Part shown: piece after piece, positions 10,941 to 21,410 of the stretch
Layout of the letters: the number at the start of each line of letters is the position of its first letter
How positions within the stretch are numbered: the first letter of the stretch is position 1
Assembly: GCA_001986395.2 (NCBI GenBank)
Contig: MQVO02000141.1
Span: forward strand, 1 to 23,058
Length of the DNA: 23,058 nt
Origin: Irpex lacteus
Taxonomy: Eukaryota; Basidiomycota; Agaricomycetes; Polyporales; Irpicaceae
Direction: 5' to 3'
Program-made: the position numbers and the translations under genes
The notes under the pieces: generated by a model
Database searches by the model: none
The model's input: the letters and a program-made list of their open reading frames with translations, nothing else
What the model was told of the DNA's origin: nothing

Positions 10941-11446
10941 GGTGGTTCCTGCACAGAATCGAGCTATGGTCATGTTGAGTCAAGATTCAAGCTTATTTAT
11001 ATACTCACTCCGACTTCAAGTTGTTATCATGAAACTCACCCTCCGCCCTGGGCAGGTTGCCACATCATCAACGCCCTAGACCCAAATTTAGGCGGGACAT
11101 TAGGCCTTCAGGGGACATCTTCCGTATTTCAGTCGACAAGTTACGCAATATTGATGTACACACATCGAGCATCACATGGGGACCAAAGACGTTACTGAGA
11201 GTGTTACTTAGCCGGTGTGGAAACGCCGTTCAGTGAGTCAGGATTATGCTAGTCTGCCTTTGGAGTATAGACTGTACGGTACCGACAGGAATGACTCTCG
11301 ATGTTACGTAGAACAGCTTGAGCGAAGATTCACTACACACGATTCTAATTGAGTCGGTTGGGAGAACAAGTACGTGACGCGTAATGTAAGAAGTTCAAGA
11401 AATGAGAGAAGGGAGATAAGTACGAAGCATTGCAAACTACCGTGCT
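10941..11446. other. intergenic region between the two transporter copies
   Basis: About 506 bp: 3' region of copy 2 and promoter or 5' region of copy 1. It contains the conserved 17-nt element at 10997-11013. On the - strand at about 11014-11050 a short frame ending EFHDNNLKS precedes the donor-like GTGAGT, so a coding or UTR exon upstream of 10940 is possible. No other gene seen. Confidence 0.5.
10997..11013 (-). promoter_or_regulatory. conserved TATA-like / splice-donor-like element upstream of copy 1
   Basis: TCGGAGTGAGTATATAA, starting 73 bp upstream of the ATG at 10940, matches copy 2 at 16 of 17 positions. It contains TATATAAA in this copy and also reads as a donor (GGA|GTGAGT), with CCATAG as a possible acceptor about 45 nt on. 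It could be a core promoter or the start of a 5' intron. Confidence 0.45.
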
Positions 11447-14400
11447 TCAAGCCACTTTGGCCTCTGCCATTGCGTACAAAGCGTCTTTATCCGCGCTTTC
11501 GTCGACGAGAGCACGCAGCAAACTCTCGCGCTTCAGCAGCTCTCTAGGACTGTCGAATTCGACGAGACGGCCGGCGTCGAGCACCATCTAGAATAGAGCA
11601 TTCTTAAGTTTCAGCATTCGTTGCGGAGAACGACATAACTTACCACTTTGTCGGAGTCCATGATAGTTTGTAGGCGATGCGCAACAGTAATGACAGTAAC
11701 ATCGCTCTTGAGTTCATTGCGCAGCGACTCTTGAATGACCGCGTCGGTCTCGTAATCTGAAACGATAGAGACTTCGTGAGCGAGTCTGTGTGATACTGAG
11801 GAGGATAACAACCAACCGATCGCAGAGGTAGCTTCATCTAAAATAAGAAGCTTGCTCTGTCGGACAATAGCTCTTGCAAGAGCGATGATCTGTCGCTGAC
11901 CAACGGAAAGGTTGCCACCTCCGCTAGCTATCTCAGTGTCAAGGGTCAATCTGTTCTCATCAGAGAGACGCTGCAAGGAGAATAGTCCGGCAGCGCGCAA
12001 AGCATCGTTGAGCGTAGCATCATCGTGCTGTCCGAAAACGTCCAAGTTATGCCTGAGAGTTCCACTTAAAAGTTCGGGCTGTCAAACGTTAGCTATTAGA
12101 CTGACAGCTCACAATGCGACCTTAGACTCACGACTTGAGGAATAATCGTGACATTGGACCTGAGAGCATCGAGGTTGAGGGTATTCGTAGGAATACCGTC
12201 ATAGATAACATTTCCCTCTGTGAAGATGCAGCGAAGGAGAGCCAGTGTGAGTGTTGACTTTCCGGATCCCGTACGTCCAACTAGTAAGAATCATGAAGAT
12301 TGAGATACATTTATGAGATGCGCCGGTCTCTTACCTATGCCAACGCGCTCTCCTGCCTCGATGCGGAAGCTAACATCTTGTAGCACTTTGGGGCCATCCT
12401 ACAGAATGACATCTTCAGATATCCAACCATGATGCCAGTTGGTGAGGGCGTACTCACAGGGGAGTATCTTGCAGTGAGTTTCTCGACCTCCAGTTTACCG
12501 CTTGAGGGCCAGTACGCAGGCGGAACGCCTCCGTCCTTGGGCTCCGGTTCTTGTTCGATTGTTACATACTGATGAACGCGCTCCAAGCTACGAGTCACAT
12601 TTCAGATATCCGGCCAAACATATCCGGGAAAGGGAAGAGTCATACCTGTTGCCGTTTACTACATGTTATCGTCAGCCCTCGTAACTCCGAATGCAGTCAG
12701 AGGATTCTCACCTTCGAACTCGTTATAGATACGAACCCACCACAGTATCATCTCACTAAACCCACCTTTGGAAGGTTAATTTAGAAAGGATTGTCGAATC
12801 GAGCAACACTTTACTCACTGGCCATGTTCAAAACGAATCCAATACTCGATGGAGTGTATCCCCGGCCACCGTACACCAAATAAAATGCCAGTGACGAAGA
12901 GAATATAGCGGCGAGGGCATCAATACGAACACTGACCCAACTACATTTATTGTATTAGTACCAATACAAGATCATGTTTCTAGATTATGAACGCTTACCG
13001 ATTCAAGTTGTAGAAAACCCTGGCAACGCGTACGTATGAGTTCACTCGTTTGTAGGTCTCCTGACGGAATGCATCCTGTACAGCGTAGGCCCGGATGGAT
13101 GCTATCGTGGAATATTACCGTCGTCAGTGAGCTAAAGAGGATTATAATCAATGATAACTTACTGAGACCGGCAATGGCGCCACCAACGATTCCGAGTACG
13201 GGTGCCTTTGCGTTGGACATCTCACGCTTCACAGAGAGCTGTGCCTTAATGTAGACGTTCCCCAACCAGCCACCCGCGATGGCGATGAAGATGGAAGGGG
13301 GAATGAAAGCTGGCGTGTATATAACAACGGCGCCGAACTTCATGATCATGCTCAGAGTGACGCCAACTACAGACAGCTCAGCGATATACACTTGGCAGAG
13401 GATTAAGAGTACCTACCGAGGTAATTGAACATGTTTGCGACTTGGCCGTCGACTAATATACTCATTAGTTGAATACACGGGAAAGAAGTCGATACACGTA
13501 CTAGATTGCATATCCTGAGTACATCGGGCAATAACTCGAGAGGTGGGTGTGACATCAAGCCATCTGTCACGGAGCCAACGTGAGAAAAGAGTTAATGCAG
13601 GATCAACGTATGAGATCTCACCGGAACGTGCTACCAAGTAACTTGGTCACAAGCTGGCTGTGTATAACTCGTGATGCTCGTAGAGTGGCGACCGTGTATA
13701 TGAACTCTGCGTATGTCCACAGTATCGTGACAGTGAGGACGATCGCGATGTAGATTGAGAGATAGCTATGGACAAGCTATGAGACTTGGCCACCAGGAAC
13801 AGAAGATTACTTACAATTTGATAGAAACCTCTGAAGGCTCTCTCTCGGCGTATTGACGAGCCCAATAACCCAGCCACCACAGCTCCGACACGTCGAAGAA
13901 TTCTGCCAAGGCATTCCCGGAAATCCATCCAATCCAGAATGCGATGGGGAATTTCCCACCCAAGCCACTCAGGAAGAGTTTGACTGATAGTGTGGGTATG
14001 GTTAGCGATGACAACAAGTTCAAGAGTGTGAAGTGTACTGACAAGCACTCCAACTGACGTGCCCGTGGGCGATTTCTTCGGCAACGACCAGTTTGCCCTT
14101 CTTATCCTCAACGGGTTTATCAACAGTAGGATCTTCGTTTTCGTCTAGTTCGACAGCCTCTTCCTCGTGCTGGATCTCCTCTTGTAACTTCGAGTCTTTG
14201 GCGAGTGCATCAGAGACGGAACCTTGGCTGATTATGTGACCGTCAGTGTTGAGTGAGACAACGAAATCTGCAAGCGGGCCCGCCATAGCGACGTTGTGCG
14301 TCTTCTCCGTATTAGTTGACGGTTCAAGAGGTTGGACAGATGTTGAACTTACCACAAGTATAATCGTTCTGCCACGGAGTAAGTCGCCTTTAAAACATTT

Positions 14401-17400
14401 GTCAACAATCCAGCGTGAAGTGTGTACATCCTGGAAAAAAGATAAGAAACTATCTGAGAAGCAGACGGACGGAGTTCATCTCCTTACCAATGCTGCTAAG
14501 ACCTATAAAACGAGCCATTGGAATCAAAGGGCAGACCATAGATAGGGCTGTGTTACTTACGTCGTCCAAAAGCACAATCTCGGCGCGAGAGTACACTGCT
14601 CTGGCGAGAGTGACACGGGCCTAGGTAGAAACGATGAGCATAGTGATGAATGAGCAAAATAGTAAAATCTTACCTTTTGACCGCCACTATTATTAGCACA
14701 GTTGGGTTAGTAGTGATGACGGACTATAATCAACAAGATATACCTGAGAGTGAGACCTTTTTCGCCTACTTCCGTCGCATCGCCAGCCTCGAATAAGCTT
14801 AAGTCCCGCGTTAGACCGCACTGGTATATAACTAACGACCAATTGTCAATGAATGCACGTGTTTGGTCTTAAATCGACAAACCCTTCTTGTAACGCTCCT
14901 CATCAAATGGTGAACCAAAGACAATATTTTCCTGAGCATACGGGTTAGAATAATTTCGATGTTATACAGAAGGCCTGCGTGTACCTTGATGGTCTCGTTT
15001 TGTACCCAAGACTCCTGCGCGGCGTAGGCAACACCGCCCTCTCGGGGCAGGTTTGTCCAAGATTCTGGACCAGAAGGTATGTAATGCATCTCGCCCAAGA
15101 GTGCCATGAGCAACGACGTCTTGCCAGAACCGGTGGGTCCAATGATCAAGTTAAACGCGCCCTTCTTGAAAACCAACTCGTCGTCGATGTGCAAGCGGAA
15201 TGCCTGCTTGGACGGCGTCAGAGTCCCGTCGAAGGCTTCGTTGGACCAAGAGAAGGTTGCGTGACCGAACCCGATGTCGGATTTGTGTTCAGCAGAAGAA
15301 TCAACAATGATGTCCTCCTTGGACTTTTCAGTGAAGGCGTCGAGTAACTCAGTCTGAACGTATCGATTAGTCCAGGCCTGGATGTGTGATCATAAACTGA
15401 AGTTAAGGCGCTCACATCACGTAGGAACTCAGCGATACGACCAAGGGAGACGTTGGCTATGAAGAAAGAGATTAGATTGCGCACTCTGCAGCGATTTGAG
15501 TGCACTCACCAGTGATCAGCACGGGTAAAAGGCCGAAGACACGGAACAACTGTGTCCTAATCATGTTGAACGCTAGGGGCTCAATTAGCATGGCCTTTAT
15601 TACCTAAGTATAAAGGACAACCGCACCCGTCATAGAGGAGAACACGATCGAGGCTAAGACAAAAAGGTAAGGTATAGAACGGGCAAGTAGGGGCAAGCAG
15701 GTCCGTACCAGTCAAGGGCTTCTTTTGCACCGCGGTCTGTGGCAAACTATCAGCTCATGAGAAGATTGTATCATAAGGTACATGCACTTACATAAACGCC
15801 ATACGTTACCACCATGTGGACCAACGGGATGGTGTGACTGAGTATTTCAACAGTCAGTATCGTTTGAGTGGCAGTCTCCACACCACGACGCACTTAGCTG
15901 TGTTGGACGCCATACCAAGTAGTTTACGCTTCCACACCCACTTCAACTCTTCCTCACGCTTCTCAGAAACAGACTCCTTGACTCGACTTTCCCAGCCAAA
16001 GAGCTTAATCATACGTAACACGCTCATCACTGACAAGTGAAATGACGGTCAGTAAGCTAGACATGCTATCCAGAAAGGCCTCTTACTTTCGGTGACATTC
16101 TGGACACGCGCATCGGTGGCCTTCATCTTCTGTTTCTGGACAGTGCTCGTCAAGGAAGCTACCCAGCCAGGTACCGGGGTTAACGCGACCATCACTGCTA
16201 GACCGACGAACGAACTCCAGCCTAAGATCGCATAGAGGAACCACATGCCAAGCGCAAGCTGCAGCGGACAAGAAACAACTGCAAAGTAGTGATATATGTT
16301 AGTTTTCTGCAATTTTGATAATAAACTGAATGGACCCACGAAGAAAGAGGAAATCCCGCCCTGTAGTGATGTTTTCCAAATCACTGGTGACTAAGTTGTT
16401 GATCTTGCCCATGAAGTTGCTCGTCTTCTTTTTGATTTCCTTCTCAGCCTCTACGACGACAGTCTTTGCGGTATCCGCAACTTTGCCAGCCTCTGGAGCA
16501 ACAGCGGTAGTAGCGGTGGTGTTGGTGGCAGCAGTAGTAGACGAAGCAGCAGTAGCACTCCGCGAGTGAACCGTCTCTTCATCGTCACCCTCAGACGAGC
16601 CTTCTTCTGGTGTGTTGGACCGCTCTGTGTCGCTGGCGGGTGCACTAGGAGGAGCACTTTCAGTACCTTCCTTTTTGTCGCCCGTTTCTGCCTTCAGGCG
16701 GATGCGGAGCGCATGTTCGAAAACAAGGGACGTTATAATCGCCTCCGTGCGCACAAGTGAGGCTGTCTGTATGGAAATGAGCGACAACTCGTGAAAACGG
16801 CATGAAGCCCATACTCACCGAAAGGTAGATGTACAGCTGCCATAGCAAAGAGTAAACTATAGGTGACGCGGCAATAAGCAAAATCCAGAGCCATGGCTTG
16901 ACGATGGCGTCCTCGCCGCCATTCTCGAGGTAACTGGTGGTTCTATGGTGTCAACTTGATTTCCGTGTATGCCTTCAGAAATATACTCACGTTAATAGCC
17001 TGTTGGTTCCGATGGGGCCAGCAATCATAGATGCAGCCTGTACAACAATCCAATCAATGAATGAGAAGTTGAGGGTCACCTCATGTCACTCACCAGGAAC
17101 ACTATGCAGAGTACTTGCAAAATCAGGGACCGTCTGAAAATGACGACAAGCCCGAAGAATAGATTGCGTTGGGTGCTCCGGAGAATGGGTCGAGACGCTG
17201 AAAGTAATATTCTTAGGAAACAGATCACTGCAACTGCCAACTTACACAACTCACATGAAAGCCGCGCTTGATCAAATTCTTAGCCGAATCGTAATCAGCC
17301 AGCGGGGGAAGCTGGTCACTGCTCAGATGCTTGACACGCGAGGCCTGGAAGATGATAGGGTCCAAAAATATGTACAAGATGAAGGAGAACAGAGATGCCG

Positions 17401-18269
17401 TTTGTTCTGGGTTCGCGATGGGGAACGGTTCCTATACGCTGTATCAATATCGAGTTCTCTCCTAGATTCAGGAGCGGTAAACTCACAAAAGGATCCACGG
17501 GAATGTACGGATAGGGCTCGAAGATGGGGAGCACGAACCCAGCAAGCCCCGCGAGTGCTACCTTCGCCCACAGAATTTGTCCCTCTGCCTCGTCGGCAGG
17601 ACGGAGGGTGAAAGTCGTCAAAGGCCATACATCACGATAGAAGTACAAGGCCAGCGTGGCGAATGAGACCACGGACAAGTGGAAGGAGAACGTGATTGCA
17701 GGTCGAACCGTCACGAACGCATTGAACACACCGAGAACAGTTGAGTAAACCTGTGAGCTAGGTCAATACTTTGCAGGGGCGTTGTGGAGTGACTGAGCTT
17801 ACAGAGGTTAACACCAGAGCAACGTTGTACCATGTCCAGCCAACTTTTGCAGAAGAGACCACAGTAAGAACAAACAACGCGAGGAGTGCCAGAAGTCGCG
17901 TAAACTTGAATGCGAATATGGTCGCTGTGCCTCTTTTGCCAAACCAGGAGGTTGGCTGTTCCGGGATCTTGACATGCTCCTCGCTCGTTTCCCTCTTGCC
18001 AAACAAACGTTGGACTAATTTTGTAGATAGAATTCCTTGAATAACAAGCACGATGACCGAAGCCGCCGCGACGTAGGCAGGAAAGAACCTTTCGTCCTTC
18101 CAAGCCCTAATTGGGTGCACGTGTCAGAAGTCGTAAAGCTCGAAACGTGGCGCATGAAAACGTGCCTTTTACTTGGCGCATCCAAGCTACTTATTATTGC
18201 GCCCCATCCGAGCCTTTCTTCGATGAGTTCGTTCACCAACACGGTTTGTGTCCACCATCCGTAGTCCAT
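11447..18269 (-). CDS. ABCC (MRP-type) full ABC transporter, Ybt1-like, copy 2
   Basis: Colinear with copy 1 and cleaner. TMD0 runs from [12 protein letters not shown] (about 18095) to about 17000. TMD1 carries an Ala/Thr/Ser-rich acidic linker (about 16720-16420) before [21 protein letters not shown]1 has GPTGSGKT (about 15118-15141), SGGQK (microexon 14674-14686), IVLLDD, VLAAL (microexon 14488-14502) and THNVAM. TMD2 includes [21 protein letters not shown]2 has GRTGSGKST (about 12256-12280), [18 protein letters not shown] and AHRLQTI. The stop is TGA at 11447-11449 after MAEAKVA. One frame break, about 17166-17171, interrupts GAP|RNLFFGL; copy 1 is intact there. Every other intron I joined between TMD0 and the stop codon keeps frame with GT-AG sites, so I take the gene as functional apart from that base. 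The N-terminus is uncertain: the ATG at 18269 fits MDYGWW..., but the next junction is out of phase. Confidence 0.87.
12646..12658 (-). other. 13-nt microexon (copy 2), VNGN, between TMD2 and NBD2
   Basis: Acceptor ACATGTAG and donor GTATGA flank 13 nt that join EFE to SLERVHQYV in frame. Position, size and phase match the copy 1 exon at 5359-5371. Confidence 0.78.
14488..14502 (-). other. 15-nt microexon (copy 2), VLAAL of the NBD1 D-loop
   Basis: Acceptor TTTTATAG and donor GTAAGG flank 15 nt in phase 0, restoring LLDD-VLAAL-DVHTSRW. Confidence 0.82.
14674..14686 (-). other. 13-nt microexon (copy 2), ABC signature SGGQK
   Basis: Acceptor AATAATAG and consensus donor GTAAGA flank 13 nt coding (S)GGQK. 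The donor is canonical here, unlike copy 1. Confidence 0.82.
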
Positions 18270-18342
18270 GGTGGTAGTTCGCAGAGAGTCGAGAAGGTCG
18301 ACCCTGGGCCTTTGCTATGTATCTGTGACTCAGCTTCCAGCC

Positions 18343-18359
18343 TTATGTACTCACTCCGA
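18343..18359 (-). promoter_or_regulatory. conserved TATA-like / splice-donor-like element upstream of copy 2
   Basis: TCGGAGTGAGTACATAA differs by one base from the element upstream of copy 1 and sits at a similar distance from the ATG (about 75-90 bp). A possible acceptor ATACATAG follows about 40 nt from the donor-like GT. Confidence 0.45.
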
Positions 18360-18688
18360 GCCGTTAATGCGTTATCGGCGGGAGCGCCCTGTCTAGTGGC
18401 TGCAGCCGGTCAACTGCTCATGTAGGCCGTTGTTCATCAGCGCAGTAGGGTCCGACATTGTTGAAAGACCGCATGGGTCTCAGCAAATTCTCAGCCTATC
18501 ACCATTTGTAAGATTCATCAGGTGGTACAACAGGGCGGTGCACAGCCCCCAGGGGGGCGCGCTTGTTTCCATACAGTATGTTCTCCCCGCTTGCTTCCTT
18601 TTTTCGCTCCCCGCAGCGTGATACCAGGTGCTACCGCATCCGCATCATCCAGCGACCCCTTCCTCCAACGACGTCCCACCAATGAATT

Positions 18689-18708
18689 TTGAAAGGCGAA
18701 CCTTTCAA
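18689..18708. repeat. perfect inverted repeat, 8-bp arms, 4-bp spacer
   Basis: TTGAAAGG-CGAA-CCTTTCAA, about 420 bp upstream of the copy 2 ATG and about 250 bp past the hexokinase stop. It could be a dimeric transcription-factor site or an RNA hairpin in the hexokinase 3' UTR. No direct functional evidence. Confidence 0.4.
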
Positions 18709-18959
18709 CCAGGCCACAAGTAGCAGTCCGTCTGCGCACTTGACATTTTCCAAGCTCAACCAACAATGAACATCATCTATACAGTCATGTACACGATAGT
18801 TTGACAGCAACTCGATGGCATTCGTATCGCACAAATGCTGAACGAGGCGCGCGAAATAGTACAACAGATGTCCGTGTATCTACTGATGAAAAAAGGATAG
18901 ATACGCTTGGCTCGCTACAATAATACACTTGAATTTCTTTCTTTCTAAAATTACATGGC

Positions 18960-21159
18960 TCATAGGCCTTGTTTGATGGCTTGCAGGGCGCACAGCGCAG
19001 CTAAGAATAAAGTCAGCGAGGAACATCGGGATGGATCACGAATGTCAACTGACCTCCGACGCCGCTGCCATCCTTTGCCATTCCGATATCTACGCGACTC
19101 TCAACTTCTTCACCAACCAGTTTGCGAAGTGATGCACGAAGACGGGTATTAAAGTTGGGGTAATGTTGGATCAAACTGGGAAGGCCCTCTGTGAGTTACG
19201 TTGTTCTGATTGGTCAGACTGGAAGCAGCTTACCTGCCGTCCACGCCCACAATGACATGCTCCTCAGGAGGTGTAACTCCACCACCCAGCTTTGCACGGC
19301 CGGTCTGTATCAATACAGTCGCTACGGCAGTTGCGCTCAGCTGAGCTGCACGGTTGGCGACAATCGACACGGCCCAACGGACGATGGCAGCATCTCGTAG
19401 CGATACATGGGCAGGGTCGAGGAAGAAATACTGTACAATGATGCTTCGGATCTTCTCGAGACGGGCAACGTCTTCCGGAGACGCTTTGTCTAAGTCTAAG
19501 AAATGGTGGGGGACCTCTTTGGCATTCGTCGCATGAGCTTGTGCAACTTCTGGCGAAGCGGCATCCAGCGCTGGGTCGTGCGCGCCTTCGACGGGCTTTA
19601 CATGGACATCTTGAGGACGTCCTGCCTCCCAAGCAGCTTCGATCTCACTCATGACGGCAGTGTCGATGCCATAATGGTCGTTAAGCGTGGAACTTGAATA
19701 GCCACTGAAGATGAGAGGGTTGGGTGCGGCGTCGATCAGGGTCAAGAGGATGTTACGGGTAATTTCTCCCAAGGTACATGCCAGAGATAAACTTCTCGAA
19801 CGCGTGATCTTTGGGGTTAATCGACTTGCGGTCGAGTTTGTTGTCGAAGGGTGTGGTAGGAAGTACAGAGCGCTGCAAGTCCGAAGATTAGTGAGCGATA
19901 ATTGAGCATGGGTAGCCACGTAGCTGGGATACTGACCGAGTTATCGAACGCACCCCATTCCGTGTTGATGACATATCGCCGCCATTCTTGCGCACAGGTG
20001 AGTCGCCGAGTTTGACGATGTTTTCAACCTTCTCGATGTAAGCACCATTTGTTCCTGTGCCAAAGATAGCACCTAGACAACGGCCGGATAAGTAAACTGG
20101 AACGAAAAGAACTTGCGATATGTGAAACACACCAAGAATACATCCACCCGCGGTGTACGCATGGGAAAGGAGAGCGCCAACGGTCTAAAAAGTACTTCAG
20201 CGTGCAATTGAATGTCTGCTGATAGAACACTCACGTCGTTAACAAGAGCGACACAGCGGACCGTGCAAAATGTTTCCTGTTGAAAGCATCCTGCAGCAAT
20301 TGGACGACATCGTGACCGACGGCGTTCTTTGCGGAAAAGCCCTTGGACCACGTGAGGATCTTCCCTTGATTCAGAGCGGTTTGCTCGACCGGGAAACTGA
20401 ACGTAAGACCCAAAGGCAGCGCTGGATCAGAGGCTGGATTGATCTCATCGATGGTTGAAGAGCCCGCAAATGGATTTTGGGCGGCGGTTGTTGGGGAGAC
20501 GGACGGCGTAGAGAGGAATGCGTCTACTGAATCAGCGAGATAGTCTGAGACGGGCTGATGTTAGTGCACGCTCTGCGGGACACTGAGGAATACACACCAA
20601 AGAGCACACTGGCTTCTCCTGTCTTGAGAGCCTCGGATACTTTGTACTTTTGCTGTCTCAAGCTGAATTTGTGGTTTCCCAGAAGTTTGACCTCGCAGAC
20701 ACGCCTACACAGCTATTGTCAATGCAACGCTTCACCTGAACTGAACACTGCACGTACAAGTTCGTTCCTCCAAGATCCAAAGCCAGGAAAGTGCTGTTGA
20801 GCACATGTCAGAGATAACTCAATAAGACACGATCTATCTCGCGCGAAACTTCTCTCGCGCGTGTTGACCACGAAGTGATGTAATGCCTACTCACCCAGTC
20901 TCAGATCCGTCTGGCACGCCGGTCACGAAACTCGGTCTTAGGAACAGTCAGATAACCTGCTGCGGAATGAACTCGTGCAGACGTACATCATCGCCATGGG
21001 GTGGTTGTATTCACTTAATCCCAGCCGGAAATCCTTCAGAAACTGGTTGACGATGTCATTTAGCTTTTCGTCGCTGAGATGGAACGAGGCCTCGATGTCG
21101 TCGAAGATAGCCCGCTCAGCCTCTGGGCTGGCGCCGTTTGGAATGGTTATGGGTGACAT
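18960..21159 (-). CDS. HXK: hexokinase
   Basis: ATP-dependent phosphorylation of hexoses to hexose 6-phosphate, the first step of glycolysis, in the cytosol. Ten exons: 21159-20987, 20936-20895, 20793-20758, 20704-20598, 20544-20235, 20184-20133, 20072-19937, 19872-19234, 19175-19054 and 19000-18960, about 550 residues. Visible motifs in order: LALDLGGTNLRVCEV (phosphate loop), LGLTFSFPVEQ and TWSKGF (sugar site), VALVNDTVGALL (catalytic Asp), GAIFGTGTNGAYIE, INTEWGAF, GEITRNILL, MAKDGSGVGAALCAL near the C-terminus. It exceeds yeast hexokinase (about 486 residues) mainly by an acidic insert after FSGYSSSTLNDHYGIDTAVM. Three frame breaks interrupt conserved stretches: about 20261-20273 (KHF|TVRCVALVND), about 19977-19983 (KNGG|YVINTEWG) and the triplet 19768-19770 (MYLG|EITRN). 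Motifs continue intact in the next frame each time, so the gene is probably functional and the sequence flawed. Confidence 0.93.
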
Positions 21160-21196
21160 CGGGGAGAGAGGGGGGTTGGGGAAGGAGGAGAGGCAG
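21160..21196 (-). promoter_or_regulatory. CT-rich tract directly upstream of the hexokinase ATG
   Basis: Nearly pure pyrimidine on the coding strand (CCCCCCTCTCTCCCC next to the ATG). CT-rich tracts near the transcription start are common in highly expressed fungal genes. Confidence 0.5.
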
Positions 21197-21394
21197 ACTC
21201 AAGGTAGAAATATCTGACTTCTTTCTCAATCAGGGAGTGGTATATGACATCTTTGAGGCACATTCACGTGGGCCGGCGGCTCCGGAAGCCTGGTCGCCCT
21301 CGGTGGCCTCACGGTGCTTACGCGCCCGGCGTCTGCCCGCACGACCGCCGCTCTCGGCCGCCCCCACAGCGGGAGTCGGGGCACGGCTACAAGG

Positions 21395-21410
21395 TTTATA
21401 TGGCCCCGCC
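21395..21410 (-). promoter_or_regulatory. GC box plus TATA box, hexokinase promoter candidate
   Basis: On the - strand GGCGGGGCCATATAAA, about 240 bp upstream of the hexokinase ATG. A GC box touching a TATA motif in the right orientation suggests a core promoter with a 5' UTR of about 200 nt, possibly spliced. Confidence 0.4.

Larger units (their letters stand above)
4182..18269 (-). repeat. tandem duplication of an ABCC transporter gene
   Basis: Two genes in the same orientation, 11447-18269 (upstream) and 4182-10940 (downstream), separated by about 506 bp. They encode colinear proteins with near-identical NBD motifs and the same order and phase of introns, including three microexons. Intron sequences and the acidic linker have diverged, so the duplication is not very recent. 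Confidence 0.9.
18270..18959. other. intergenic region upstream of transporter copy 2, downstream of hexokinase
   Basis: About 690 bp. It holds the 17-nt element at 18343-18359 and an inverted repeat at 18689-18708. An ATG on the - strand at 18458 opens a short frame (MSDPTALMNN...) that, with one base changed, would run to the donor-like GTGAGT of the 17-nt element, so an additional N-terminal exon of copy 2 is possible. The 3' UTR of hexokinase also lies here. No other gene seen. Confidence 0.5.

Noticed and set aside
18456..18960. Hidden gene between hexokinase and transporter copy 2
   Set aside because: Only short frames; the one from 18458 is better seen as a possible upstream exon of copy 2.
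19176..19233. Possible fourth hexokinase frame break at VDG
   Set aside because: Using the acceptor CTTCCCAG instead of CTCACAG gives VDGSLIQHYPNFN in frame, so no indel is needed.
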